From assembly GCA_020002185.1 (NCBI GenBank), contig CM034533.1, positions 36,444,024-36,508,023 on the forward strand: a stretch of DNA of 64,000 nt, given 5' to 3'. Source of the DNA: Paraescarpia echinospica (lineage: Eukaryota > Annelida > Polychaeta > Sabellida > Siboglinidae). The notes beneath the pieces were generated by a model. That model searched no databases. It worked only from the letters and a program-made list of their open reading frames with translations, and was not told the DNA's origin. Positions 1 through 8,029 of this stretch are shown piece by piece (the stretch's first letter is position 1; the number at the start of each line of letters is the position of its first letter). Made by a program: the position numbers and the translations under genes.

Positions 1-886
1 TCAAACGGCGTTTCAAGCGGCGCTGCGTTATCGTGGGCGGTCCAAACCAGCAGTGGCATGCCGATCTCGTCGACGTAGCTAACCTGAAAAAGCACAACGA
101 CGGGACGACGTTCTTATTGACGGTCATCGACGTCTTTTCGAAGCGGGCGTGGTGCATGCCGTTGAAGAGTAAAGCCGGTCCGGCGCTCGCTACGGCCTTC
201 GAGGGCTTGCTTGCAGCAGCAACCCCCGCCGAACGCGCTGCAGACCGACAAGGGGACGGAATTTCTCAACAGACCCTTTCAGAAAATCTTGAAGGAGCAC
301 GGCGTCCACAACTTTGTGACGCACAACGAAGAGACCAAAGCGAGTGTCGTGGAGCGCTTCAATCGGACGCTAAAGACCCGCATGTGGAGGTACTTCACGA
401 AGCATCAGACGTTGAGGTACGTGGAGGCGTTGCCCGACTTCGTGCGGTCGTACAACAAGGCCTACCATCGAAGCATCGGTAGGACGCCGGCGAGTGTCAA
501 CGCCGCGAACCAGGAGACCGTTTGGCAACGGCTGTACGGCGGTGGCGGGGGTCGAGGCAAGCCGAAACTGCGAGAGGGAGATCGCGTACGCATCAGCAAG
601 ACGAAGGGCCGGTTCAAGAAGGGGTACATGGCTAACTGGAGCGAAAAACTCTTCACCGTCGTAGAAACGCACCAGTCCGTCCCTCCCGTTTACCGTGACG
701 CCGGCACGGTACTAGACGGCACCTTCTACGAACCGGAGCTACAAAAAGTAACCGTCTCGAAGGATAAACTGTATCGCGTGGAGGCGGTTCTACAACGGCG
801 GAGGCGGCGTAAGGGCGGCGGAGCGGAGGTGCTCGTGAAATGGAGAGGTTATCCAGCTTCCATCAACAGCTGTATTGATGCCACAT
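1..886 (+). pseudogene. Polinton integrase copy A (5' end outside window, frameshifted)
   Basis: Retroviral-type (rve/DDE) integrase fused to a C-terminal chromodomain, which would insert the element into chromatin. The catalytic Asp lies at 63-65 (motif QQWHADLVDV), the second Asp at 247-249 (TDKGTEF) and the Glu at 352-354 (SVVERFN), with 34 residues between the last two. The chromodomain is around 770-875 (VLVKWRGYP). A 1-bp insertion near 206, compared with the second copy, shifts the frame between the two Asp residues, so no full protein can be made. All three catalytic codons are intact. Similarity to copy B stops after the hexamer GATGCC near 883; beyond it lies a TATA box rather than the normal C-terminus. 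Confidence 0.88.
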
Positions 887-888
887 GG

Positions 889-897
889 TATATAAGG
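889..897 (+). promoter_or_regulatory. TATA box of the structural-gene cassette
   Basis: TATATAAGG sits directly behind the integrase remnant, about 160 bp before the membrane-protein start. It is a near-consensus TATA element in a GC-rich setting and the best promoter candidate for the plus-strand genes at 1057-2382. A short upstream reading frame (ATG at 933) lies between it and the first recognised gene; its role is unknown. Confidence 0.55.
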
Positions 898-1056
898 GGT
901 AGGCGCGCAGCGTCGGCCTCGTTAGTCATGAGATGGACGCGACAATCGGGGTGCGACTCCACAAAACGGAGCGGTGCATCGCGTCACTCGGCTATCAGTT
1001 TTTCTCGTATATGGTAAAGGGAACGTGCTGCATCGCCAGGCCGCAGTCGTGCGACG

Positions 1057-1347
1057 ATGACGGACGAGACAACATTCGACGCCGACGACGACCACGTTGT
1101 AACAACAGTCGACGCAACCGATTCCCCCGTCGACGAACACGCTCCATGGCGTCTCTGCGGTAGCGAATGCCCCAAAGCCGAGATCGTCTTCCTGTGTCAG
1201 ATCGTCGTCCTGTACACGGTCATCGTATTCAGTATATACAATCTGACGCGTGGCCAGGGCGACTCCAACCTGTGGCCGGCGCTGCTGAGTAGGTGCCTCG
1301 GTTACCTACTACCGATTCCGTCTATAAGACGCGATGGCATCGTCTGA
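1057..1347 (+). CDS. Small Polinton-type membrane protein, 96 aa
   Basis: Intact reading frame with an ATG start. The N-terminal ~35 residues are acidic (DDETTFDADDD-like composition), followed by SECPKAEIVFLCQIVVLYTV, a single hydrophobic helix (about residues 43-63), and a C-terminal W-x-x-L-L-x-x-C-L-G-Y-L-L-P motif. I recognise this layout as a small protein often found next to Polinton capsid-type genes; its function is unknown, probably a virion or host-membrane protein. Its last 14 bp overlap the ATG of the next gene at 1334. This is one of the few undamaged frames in the block. Confidence 0.7.
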   Translation: MTDETTFDADDDHVVTTVDATDSPVDEHAPWRLCGSECPKAEIVFLCQIVVLYTVIVFSIYNLTRGQGDSNLWPALLSRCLGYLLPIPSIRRDGIV

Positions 1348-2203
1348 TTTTTATCTGACGTTACCGAGCAACTCCTCCATGAAAACGCACCCCGAAAATA
1401 TGCTGACTCACTTCATCACGAGTCTACCGCAGCGCGTCGATCTATCGGGCCAGTGGGAATGCGGGCTGGTGGCGCTACAGTACCCGCACACCTGGTACAA
1501 TGTCAGAGAAGGGGACGCGCGCTTTTACGTGGCTTGTAAGACGGAGGAGCCGGTTGTTTACTGCACCAAAGACGGTGTTGAAATTTATGGCAGCGGCACC
1601 ATCCCTCACGGCTTTTATAGCAGCGCTTACGAGTTGATGCATGAAATCAACGCGGAACTGACGAGGCTGGGCACCGATACGGTGAAGGTACGCCTGGACT
1701 ACAGCCCGATCTCTAACCGGATGACGCTGCATATGTCGGCGGGTGTCGAATTTAACATACCCCTCCAGAGCGCCCTGACAAGCGTACTGGGGTTCGAATC
1801 GACCGTTATCAGAAGTCCGCACCCGCCGGAAAAAATACAGCTCAACCCGCACACTGTCTTCTTCCCCGCAGACCCGGTGCGTACACCTTCGAGTACGAGG
1901 GACATTACACCGTGGACATACATCGGGGACTCGATACCATGTACGTATACACGGACATCGTGGAACCCCTGTCGTCGGCGACAATTTCGCGCCGCTCCTC
2001 CGAACCATCCCCGTCCACGGCTCGAACGGGACCACGGTGTCGAATACCTTCGACCACGTTCAATACGTGCCCCTACTACGGAAACAGTTCGAGACGATCG
2101 AAATAAAAATAAGAGAAACGACCTCGGTCGATCGATACCATTCGAACAGGGGAAACTCGTGGCGACGCTTCACATCAGGCGCTGCAAATCGAAACTGTTT
2201 TGA
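1334..2203 (+). pseudogene. Polinton capsid-type protein, frameshifted
   Basis: The N-terminus (SDFYLTLPSNSSM, then LSGQWECGLVALQYPHTWYN) and the C-terminal pieces YVPLLRKQFETIEIKIR and IPFEQGKLVATLHIRR match a protein repeatedly found in animal Polintons, which I take to be the minor capsid (penton-like) component; that role is an inference. The ATG at 1334 lies inside the preceding gene. Coding potential moves between frames near 1875, 1975 and 2110, so at least three frameshifts separate the conserved segments and no complete protein can be translated. The final frame ends with TGA at 2201-2203, sharing its A with the ATG of the next gene (TGATG). Confidence 0.75.
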
Positions 2204-2382
2204 TGGCGAGGGCCGGCAGCAACGTGTACGAGGACTATTACACTCGACATGTCGGCGGTAACCTGCCGGTCTTCGTCGGTGGCAGAGTACAGCTGGGTCA
2301 CGGCCTGGACAATCTCTTCGGGAGCCTCTTTCGAAGCGCCATGCAGCTTATCAAGAGGGGAGCCTTGGCGCTGGGAAAGTAG
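2203..2382 (+). CDS. Small amphipathic Polinton protein, C-terminally truncated
   Basis: Starts at ATG 2203-2205, overlapping the previous stop as TGATG. The ~59-residue product has a Tyr-rich N-terminus (NVYEDYYTRHVGG), a GGRVQLGHGLDNLFGSLFRS segment and a basic amphipathic helix (SAMQLIKRGALALGK). Related Polinton proteins are usually longer, so the TAG at 2380-2382 is probably premature or the product of the junction with the oppositely oriented integrase gene, whose stop codon is only 17 bp away. A membrane-active or core role like adenovirus pX/pVI is a guess from the amphipathic, basic composition. Confidence 0.6.
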   Translation: MARAGSNVYEDYYTRHVGGNLPVFVGGRVQLGHGLDNLFGSLFRSAMQLIKRGALALGK

Positions 2383-2398
2383 GAACTCGTGCTCGGCA

Positions 2399-3635
2399 TT
2401 ACACGAGCGCCTTGGCATCGATCCAGCTGTTGAAGGAAGCCGGATAACCTCTCCATTTCACGAGCACCTCCGCTCCGCCGCCTTTACGCCGCCCTTACGC
2501 CGCCCATACGCCGCCCTTACGCCGCCCTTACGCCGCCCTTACGCCGCCCTTACGCCGCCCTTACGCCGCCCTTACGCCGCCCTTACGCCGCCCTTACGCC
2601 GCCCTTACGCCGCCCTTACGCCGCCTCCGCCGTTGTAGAACCGCCTCCACGCGATACAGTTTATCCTTCGACACGGTTACTTTTTGTAGCTCCGGTTCGT
2701 AGAAGGTGCCGTATGGTACCGTGCCGGCGTCGTCCGTCAATCGGTAAACGGGAGGGACGGACGGGTGCGTTTCTACGACGGTGAAGAGCTTTTCGCTCCA
2801 GTTAGCCATGTACCCCTTCTTGAACCGGCCCTTCGTCTTGCTGATGCGTACGCGATCTCCCTCTCGCAGTTTCGGCTTGCCTCGACCCCCGCCACCGCCG
2901 TACAACCGTTGCCACATGGTTCCCGGCGTTGACACTCGCCGGCGTCCTACCGATGCTTCGATGGTAGGCCTTGTTGTACGACCGCACGAAGTCGGGCAAC
3001 ACCTCCACGTACCTCAACGTCTGATGCTTCGTGAAGTACCTCCACATGCGGGTCTTTAGCGTCCGATTGAAGCGCACCACGACACTCGCTTTGGTCTCTT
3101 CGTTGTGCGTCACAAAGTTGTGGACGCCGTGCTCCTTCAAGAGTTTCTGAAAGGGTCTGTTGAGAAATTCCGTCCCCTTGTCGGTCTGCAGCGCGTTCGG
3201 CGGGGGTTGCTGCTGCAGCAAGCCCCCGAAGGCCGTAGCGAGCGCCGGACCGGCTTTACTCTTCAGCGGCAAGCACCACGCCCGCTTCGAAAAGACGTCG
3301 ATGACCGTCAATAGGAACGTCGTCCCGTCGTTGTGCTTTTTCAGGTTAGCTACGTCGACGAGATCGGCTTGCCACTGCTGGTTTCGACCGCCCACGATAA
3401 CGCAGCGCCGCTTGAAACGCCGTTTGACCGGCTTGTGAAGGGTAAAGGCGTCCTGTTCCGACAACCACTGCTTGACGACCGGTTTGGGTACTACCGTCGC
3501 CCGGTGCAACGCGTCGACGCCGCCGTAGCTCCCCACCTGTTTCGATTCGAAGTAGGCGCGCTTCAGTAGTTCCCGTTGAGGCCGGCGAGGGGGACGCTTT
3601 CGTTGCGTATCACGACGACGCCTCCGAGACACCAT
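2399..3635 (-). pseudogene. Polinton integrase copy B (inverted, catalytically dead)
   Basis: Begins at ATG 3635-3633 with a very basic N-terminus (VSRRRRRDTQRKRPPRR), followed by the same rve core as copy A and a chromodomain remnant ending at a natural-looking TAA (2399-2401). Both Asp residues are kept, but the catalytic Glu has become Val (SVVVRFN instead of SVVERFN; GAG to GTG). A frameshift near 2915 separates the core from the basic Gly-rich linker, and an expanded 11-bp repeat at 2478-2620 brings a stop before the chromodomain. Copy B is intact at the site where copy A has its 1-bp insertion, so the two copies carry different lesions. Confidence 0.88.
2478..2620. repeat. 11-bp tandem repeat, 13 units, inside integrase copy B
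   Basis: Unit CCGCCCTTACG repeated 13 times with only two variant units (one CTTT, one CCAT). Copy A has the equivalent sequence essentially once. Because 11 is not a multiple of three, the expansion changes frame and exposes TAA codons on the integrase strand. On the plus strand it is stop-free and creates an artefactual repetitive reading frame. Confidence 0.95.
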
Positions 3636-3837
3636 GGTGATTCCGATGGTTTTACAAAAAATAATAACATACAAATATATAAAGAGAATGCTGCTGCGAC
3701 TACGGCGAGGCCGACGACTACCGTTCTTTGGCGATTCATACCGGCATCTGAACCTCTCGGGCGTTTCAATCTCTTTAATAGGCCTCCCACGCGCGCTCCA
3801 GAGACTTAGCGCGACACCTGACCGATTGTTTCTGCTG

Positions 3838-4425
3838 TTACTGCTGCATGTACGCTCGACATTGTGGGTTGCCGACGAGCTCCACAAGGACGTTCAGACG
3901 CTTCATATGACCCCCGAACGCTTCCCACCCGACCGGCTGAAGCGCCTTCTTCCTTCTTCTCATGAGATCGTTCACGAGATCGACCATGTTACTCCCCGCG
4001 ATAGGTGTACCGTCGTACACGAACTCGCCGTGGTCGTTTCATTGACACAACGGGTTGGTTTTCAGTTTCTCAACCAGGCGGAGGGCTTCTCTTTTCAGAC
4101 TCGGCGGGAGGCTTTCCACGATCTCGCGCTCTATACCGATCGGCCCCGTCGGCGGTGGCGGATGGACTTCCTCGGTCTCCCCTTTCACCATGGACACGCG
4201 TACCGGTTGCTGCGCCCGCGACGTCTCCATGTAGCGACTCAGCAATTGATTGTACGACGCCACCTTTTCTCGCTCTGATAAATCCGTGCGCTCGAGAATG
4301 GTCTTCATGTCGCCGTTCAGGCTACTCATCACACGCGACGTGGTCGTGGTCGGCTGGGAGAGTAACGGGAGGAGACTCTCCACCAACCGAGGATCTACCA
4401 ACGCCATCTTTTTCGCGTGTTCCAT
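3838..4425 (-). pseudogene. Polinton-associated conserved protein, nonsense-interrupted
   Basis: Starts at ATG 4425-4423 (MEHAKKMALVDPRLVESL), one base overlapping the stop of the gene before it (TGATG). The central part is charged and probably helical (LERTDLSEREKVASYNQLL), and the C-terminal part is PIAGSNMVDLVNDLMRRR then LNVLVELVGNPQCRAY. An in-frame TGA at 4039-4041 splits the two halves; the same frame continues on both sides, so it is a simple nonsense change, probably from Trp. I recognise the family as a companion of Polinton integrases; its biochemical role is unknown. The gene ends about 200 bp before the integrase start. Confidence 0.72.
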
Positions 4426-4769
4426 CAACCGATGACTTGCCTGAGGAGCGGCAGAAAGACGGAACTCGCCAGCGGGGCTAGCACGGCTGTCAGAAACCCG
4501 CCGGCGCCCGTTTGCAGGATCGCCCGCTTCCTTCTGACAGGGACTTTTTTCGTCGACAGCTTTCGCAGATTGTTCCTGTATTTTAACAGTACTTTTTTCT
4601 GCTTCGTTGACAATTTCACGTTCCCCTTTAGAATGTTGTACGCGCAGACGCACAGACTAAAGAAGAGGTCAGCGCTTGCGTGGGCGAGTACGGCTTTTCT
4701 CAGCTATATATTCTTGTTTCTATTCAGCATCTGCAAGCACAGGGTGTGCCTCTTAACGCGCTTTGTCAT
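4425..4769 (-). pseudogene. Basic Polinton protein with hydrophobic C-terminus, nonsense-interrupted
   Basis: Reads from ATG 4769-4767 (MTKRVKRHTLCLQMLNRNKN) through an in-frame TAG at 4704-4706 into AYNILKGNVKLSTKQKKVLL, a Lys/Arg-rich middle, and a Gly/Leu-rich hydrophobic tail (ILQTGAGGFLTAVLAPLASS). The layout (NxLKGxxxLSxxQK, basic block, GGFL tail) is typical of a small protein found in many invertebrate Polintons; function unknown, possibly a DNA-binding or membrane-active core protein. The internal GTG at 4619 is not a convincing start, because conserved sequence continues upstream of it. The stop TGA overlaps the next ATG by one base. Confidence 0.68.
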
Positions 4770-4818
4770 CCTGATGCCGACGACAACAAGTGACGTCCGC
4801 TGCGACGCGTGCCCCGTT

Positions 4819-5441
4819 TTATAATCTCGGCACGCAGACGTACTGAACGCGATCGTCGGGAAAAATAGCCGTACGCAGGCGCAGATTTTCTGATGTTTCC
4901 TGTTTCAGGTCCACCAGGAGATAGCCGTAGGCTTCTGACGTGGCATCTTTGAAGGCTTCCATCATGTACTTGATTCTACCCGGATATATCTGTTTCGCCA
5001 GGTGACCCACTTGCCCCGCCTCTCGGGGACTCTTGAACAGCACCATGTATTGTGCGTTTAAGCTGATGGTGCGGTTTCTTTCCCTTTTCGGAAATAGATT
5101 CTGCAGAAGCTGTACGACGGACGCGTTGCAGTGGTGACTTTTTTAGTGAAAAAGGTCGTGACCCGACTGTCCGTTTCCTCCATAATGTCATCGAGTACGA
5201 TGAGCGTCCTTGTTTTCGCGTCTAAGATCTTCGGATCGGGTAAACCGTCTACGAACTCTACACCGGACGTCATAGAGGCGTAGGTGGTTTGTCACTGGCC
5301 GTAACACCACAGGATTTTCTACGGAGACGGTTGGATCATAGACGAAGCGAAATGCAAAAGGCGACAGACGAAAGTTGTCTTGCCGCACTCCGTAGGACCG
5401 GCTACTATACACGTAAAGGGGTGCTTCAACAACGTGTCCAT
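4819..5441 (-). pseudogene. Polinton FtsK/HerA-type packaging ATPase, broken
   Basis: The proposed start is ATG 5441-5439, closely followed by a Walker A loop (CIVAGPTECGKTTF) and, further on, a Walker B-like segment (RTLIVLDDIMEETDSRVT). The C-terminal region YMVLFKSPREAGQVGHLAKQ and IKYMMEAFKDATSEAYGYLL matches the Polinton/adenovirus-like genome-packaging ATPase, which would pump DNA into capsids. In-frame TAG (5319-5321) and TGA (5292-5294) lie between Walker A and B, and a 1-bp frameshift falls near the T/A runs at 5138-5155. It is therefore nonfunctional. Upstream in-frame sequence is open for about 20 codons without ATG, so the true start could differ. Confidence 0.85.
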
Positions 5442-5478
5442 ATCGACGACTTGCGCGGGAGAACAGGTGAGGTCCTTC

Positions 5479-5925
5479 TTATTCGTAACTTCTATATTCG
5501 GAACGGACCTCCATCAACAACTTTCCTAGCATGTTTCGACCCTCTCTGCCTCCGAAGTCGCAACCCCAAAAGGCCTCTTTCGACGGCACCCACTCCACCA
5601 ATTCGACGTCCCCGGTAGCCAACAGGACGTCTCTCAACCTTTTCGACCCTCCGAACTTAGCCATCAACAGAGCCTTCATACACTCGACCCTAACGGCGTC
5701 CCATTCGTCCCCCGTTCTCGTTTTCTTGATGATGTAACTTCGTCGATTCGCTATGTAGGCCGACCACGACTCTTTGATATACACCGCGCATAATTTGTCA
5801 TTAAACATCGCCTTTCTAAACTGGTAGGCGTGGTCCACCGACCCGAAGACCCGGCCGTACGCCTCGACTCGACACGGGAAAAAATTTGACAGGACGGAGG
5901 CCGAACCACCGAAACGTATAAACAT
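5479..5925 (-). CDS. NADAR-domain protein (YbiA/DUF1768-like)
   Basis: About 148 residues from ATG 5925-5923. The pattern LSNFFPCRVEAYGRVFGSVD, HAYQFRKAMF, WDAVRVECMKALLMAKF, LLATGDVELVEW, EAFWGCDFGGREGRNMLGKL, LLMEVR covers the whole NADAR fold. NADAR proteins are N-glycosidase-like enzymes acting on NAD/ADP-ribose-related substrates; some are reported to remove ADP-ribose from DNA guanine. The frame is intact here. Upstream, the same frame reads MKKSMYEMAS then TAG (5950-5952) before rejoining, so the ancestral protein may have been ~20 residues longer. It ends 37 bp before the ATPase start on the same strand, suggesting co-expression with the packaging genes. Confidence 0.85.
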   Translation of the reverse strand: MFIRFGGSASVLSNFFPCRVEAYGRVFGSVDHAYQFRKAMFNDKLCAVYIKESWSAYIANRRSYIIKKTRTGDEWDAVRVECMKALLMAKFGGSKRLRDVLLATGDVELVEWVPSKEAFWGCDFGGREGRNMLGKLLMEVRSEYRSYE

Positions 5926-6023
5926 ATCCTCTTTACCGGCTTTATGCAACTAACTGGCCATTTCGTACATACTTTTCTTCATCGCCGGTCTCACCTCTTT
6001 AAGCTTCAATGCACTACCTACGC

Positions 6024-6033
6024 TATATATATA
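6024..6033 (-). promoter_or_regulatory. TATA-like element upstream of the NADAR gene
   Basis: TATATATATA (palindromic, so readable on the minus strand) lies about 50-100 bp upstream of the NADAR reading frame and is the only TATA-like block at the right end of the minus-strand gene series. Confidence 0.4.
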
Positions 6034-6047
6034 CCACTGGTACTCCC

Positions 6048-6372
6048 TTTCGTTAGAGGCGCTACTCTCTACGTTGAGCATTACACATAATCGCTAGAGG
6101 TCAGCACTAATTAGTGCTAATTGTTTCTTTCACTAGAGGCGCTACTGTCTAATTTATTATAGCATTACACATGACCGCGATAGGTCAGCACTACACTGTT
6201 ACATGACAGGTCATTAATCATAATGTTTTTTACAAGTAGGAATCTCCGGCCCTTTCGCTAGAGGCGCTACTGTCTATGTTTAGCATTACACATAACCGCT
6301 AAAGGTCAGCACTACACTCTTACATGACAGGTCATTAATCATAATGTGTTTTACAAGTAGGAATCTCCGGGA
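6048..6372. repeat. Three imperfect copies of a TAGAGGCGCTAC-headed repeat
   Basis: Copies begin near 6051, 6132 and 6258. Each has TAGAGGCGCTACTGTCTA, then TAGCATTACACAT, CCGCTAAAGGTCAGCACTAC and, in the last two copies, TTACATGACAGGTCATTAAT and ACAAGTAGGAATCTCCGG. The first copy is shorter. No coding potential. The array starts where the GC-rich Polinton block ends, so it may mark the element edge or be an unrelated short repeat family. Confidence 0.8.
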
Positions 6373-6992
6373 ATGACTGATCCTAAACCCTTTGATGTCC
6401 TCTGATGTTTTATTCCGGATGGATACTGTACGTCTCCTAAATACTATTTGTACGTTGATGGTAAGACATAAATATGTATATATGTCTGTGTTTTGGAAGA
6501 ATATGCAGGCAAGAGTAACCACATAATATTTCGCAAAGATACGCGTGCACTTAAACATACGTTATACAGAAGGTTTATAGTAGTACCAGAAACGTGCCCG
6601 TTGTCTACATTTTTCTGTTAGTTGCGTGTCCCATGGAAGGTTTCAATGTACAGATCACGCTTTCTTTTCAGGTGTCATGCGACATATCCTGCTTCGTGGT
6701 TCAATAATACTAATACATGTGTTCACGGAAACAATGCACATGCACATTTAGGTGCAATAAACAATTAATTGTACATTTATTGATGAAGTTACACTGATAC
6801 ACACACTTACGCTTCCACACATACGCACGCACGCGCGCGCGTGTATGTCTGGAGAAATATGTTTATTTCCACCAGCAATCTGAACTACCAATCCATCAGC
6901 AGTAATCACCTGGTACGAATCACGCAGCTCACCAGACTCTTCGCTTTACCTTAGTCGTGTTGGTATACACCATGTAACGAGAGTGGTTGGCG
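6373..6992. other. Noncoding spacer with CA/CG microsatellite and a polyA signal for the next gene
   Basis: No supported gene. A short mixed (CA)/(CG) tract lies near 6800-6845. TTTATT near 6862 reads AATAAA on the minus strand, placed to end transcripts of the membrane-protein gene at 6993-7430. The sequence from about 6860 onward is the 3' part of the duplicated unit. Confidence 0.5.
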
Positions 6993-7430
6993 TCATTTCG
7001 AATCATCCTCGGCGGCAACTTCAGCGGGTTTGTAATAAAAGTCGTAGCCGATTCCGCAGAGTAAAATCGATACCGTCACTACGAGTGCTGGCTGAAGGAA
7101 CTTGACTGCCATGTCCCACTTTGTCTCCGGTGGTGGTGGCGGTGGCGGCGGTGGGGGTATTTGAGTGCCGGCGACAAGACGTTCATAACGCTGTGCGACA
7201 AAACGTCTATAATCTTCCGCGTCTCTCTCGTATTGGTTAACGCGGTCGGTTACCTCTAGGTAGTACTGGGCGACGTAGTACAAGGTAATGGCATGGTCGT
7301 AGTAGTATCTGACTCTGTGATTATTATAGAACATGTGACACAGCAGGGCCAACAGGAACGTCACTATTATAATCAACACGACTCCTATTAACACTAGGAG
7401 TATATCCAACGGTGTCATTGTAATTTCCAT
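6993..7430 (-). CDS. Unrecognised two-helix membrane protein, 145 aa
   Basis: Intact frame from ATG 7430-7428. A long N-terminal hydrophobic helix (about residues 9-33, LLVLIGVVLIIIVTFLLALL) follows a short MEITMTPLD leader. Next comes a Tyr-rich charged region (VRYYYDHAITLYYVAQYYLE, then RVNQYERDAEDYRRF), a run of ten prolines (about 92-101), a second hydrophobic helix (about 110-130) and an acidic tail (AEVAAEDDSK). I do not recognise the family. The layout suggests a membrane-anchored scaffold or viral-type envelope/ER protein. The diverged neighbour at 8030-8407 shows the first helix and YYY region are conserved. A polyA signal and a CRE/TATA-like promoter fit a minus-strand gene. Confidence 0.6.
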   Translation of the reverse strand: MEITMTPLDILLVLIGVVLIIIVTFLLALLCHMFYNNHRVRYYYDHAITLYYVAQYYLEVTDRVNQYERDAEDYRRFVAQRYERLVAGTQIPPPPPPPPPPETKWDMAVKFLQPALVVTVSILLCGIGYDFYYKPAEVAAEDDSK

Positions 7431-7588
7431 TTACCGTCGACGCCGACAAGTCGTAAGAAGATGTGCGTTTTGATGAGGGGTGCCGCGCCGTCAATTTCCC
7501 GTGTTTGATCGCATGTGATCTTCATTATATTGTCATCGATGATGCCAAAATTGGTCAATCGCTCAAATGGCGTAAACTGGCGTCCCAT
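7415..7588 (-). CDS. Possible small upstream reading frame overlapping the membrane-protein gene
   Basis: From ATG 7588-7586 the frame gives 57 residues (MGRQFTPFERLTNFGIIDD ... LRLVGVDGKWKLQ) and ends in TGA overlapping ATGA at the fifth codon of the membrane-protein gene. The duplicated unit keeps the QFTPLERL and DGKWK segments but lacks this ATG and has stops, so conservation may come from DNA-level or 5'UTR constraint rather than protein. A regulatory upstream ORF is a fair alternative. Confidence 0.3.
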   Translation of the reverse strand: MGRQFTPFERLTNFGIIDDNIMKITCDQTREIDGAAPLIKTHIFLRLVGVDGKWKLQ

Positions 7589-7689
7589 TAGACGCAATCA
7601 TCGGGTTTGTCACCCATCGTTTTGTCGACTTCCGCACAGGAAGTTGCTTAATATGCTACCAGCAGGAGACACACACGCCAGCCTCATTG

Positions 7690-7762
7690 TTTTGATGACG
7701 TAACTTGATCTGTCACAAATACGTATATAACAATAAGGTAACTTTGTAAAAACGTCATCATT
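7690..7762 (-). promoter_or_regulatory. CRE/ATF-like sites and TATA-like element, unit 1
   Basis: TGACGTAA at 7696-7703, TTATATACGT (minus strand) at 7721-7730 and ACGTCATCA near 7752-7760. The same order recurs in unit 2, which argues for a shared promoter. Confidence 0.5.
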
Positions 7763-8029
7763 ACTGGTCTTCGTAAACGACTAATTTATCGGTGCGCTTG
7801 TAGTGATAGTTATTTTCACTTTTCTATAAACATACGACTTCACGGCGTCAGTTACCGATACAATTCATAGACATATATGTTTTTCTATCAGCAGTCCCAA
7901 CTTTCACACTATATCAGCAGATCTCATCTGGTATGAATTATGCAACAGACCATAACTGGCTCTACCTTAGTCATGTTTCTATGTATTAGGCAGCGAAGGT
8001 GTTTGGTGTCATTTTAGAGTAGCTTTGAC

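Larger units (their letters stand above)
1..5952. mobile_element. Decayed Polinton/Maverick (adintovirus-like) block
   Basis: The block is GC-rich compared with the AT-rich flanks and groups genes typical of Polintons: chromodomain integrase (two copies), FtsK/HerA-type packaging ATPase, a capsid-like protein and several small proteins that usually travel with them. Genes at 1-2382 are on the plus strand and genes at 2399-5925 on the minus strand, converging near 2390. No DNA polymerase B, major capsid protein or protease is seen; they may lie left of the window or be lost. Nearly every reading frame has a frameshift or nonsense codon, so this is an old, inactive genomic copy. No convincing terminal inverted repeat is visible, so the right edge is only approximate. 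Confidence 0.85.

Noticed and set aside
2249..2638. 129-aa plus-strand frame with repeating Pro/Arg/Ala/Leu
   Set aside because: It is the 11-bp repeat read in the strand opposite the integrase, fused to out-of-frame sequence.
4426..4653. N-terminal extension of the minus-strand frame beginning near 4653
   Set aside because: This stretch is the basic Polinton protein read in the wrong frame. The real downstream start is the ATG overlapping the stop at 4425.
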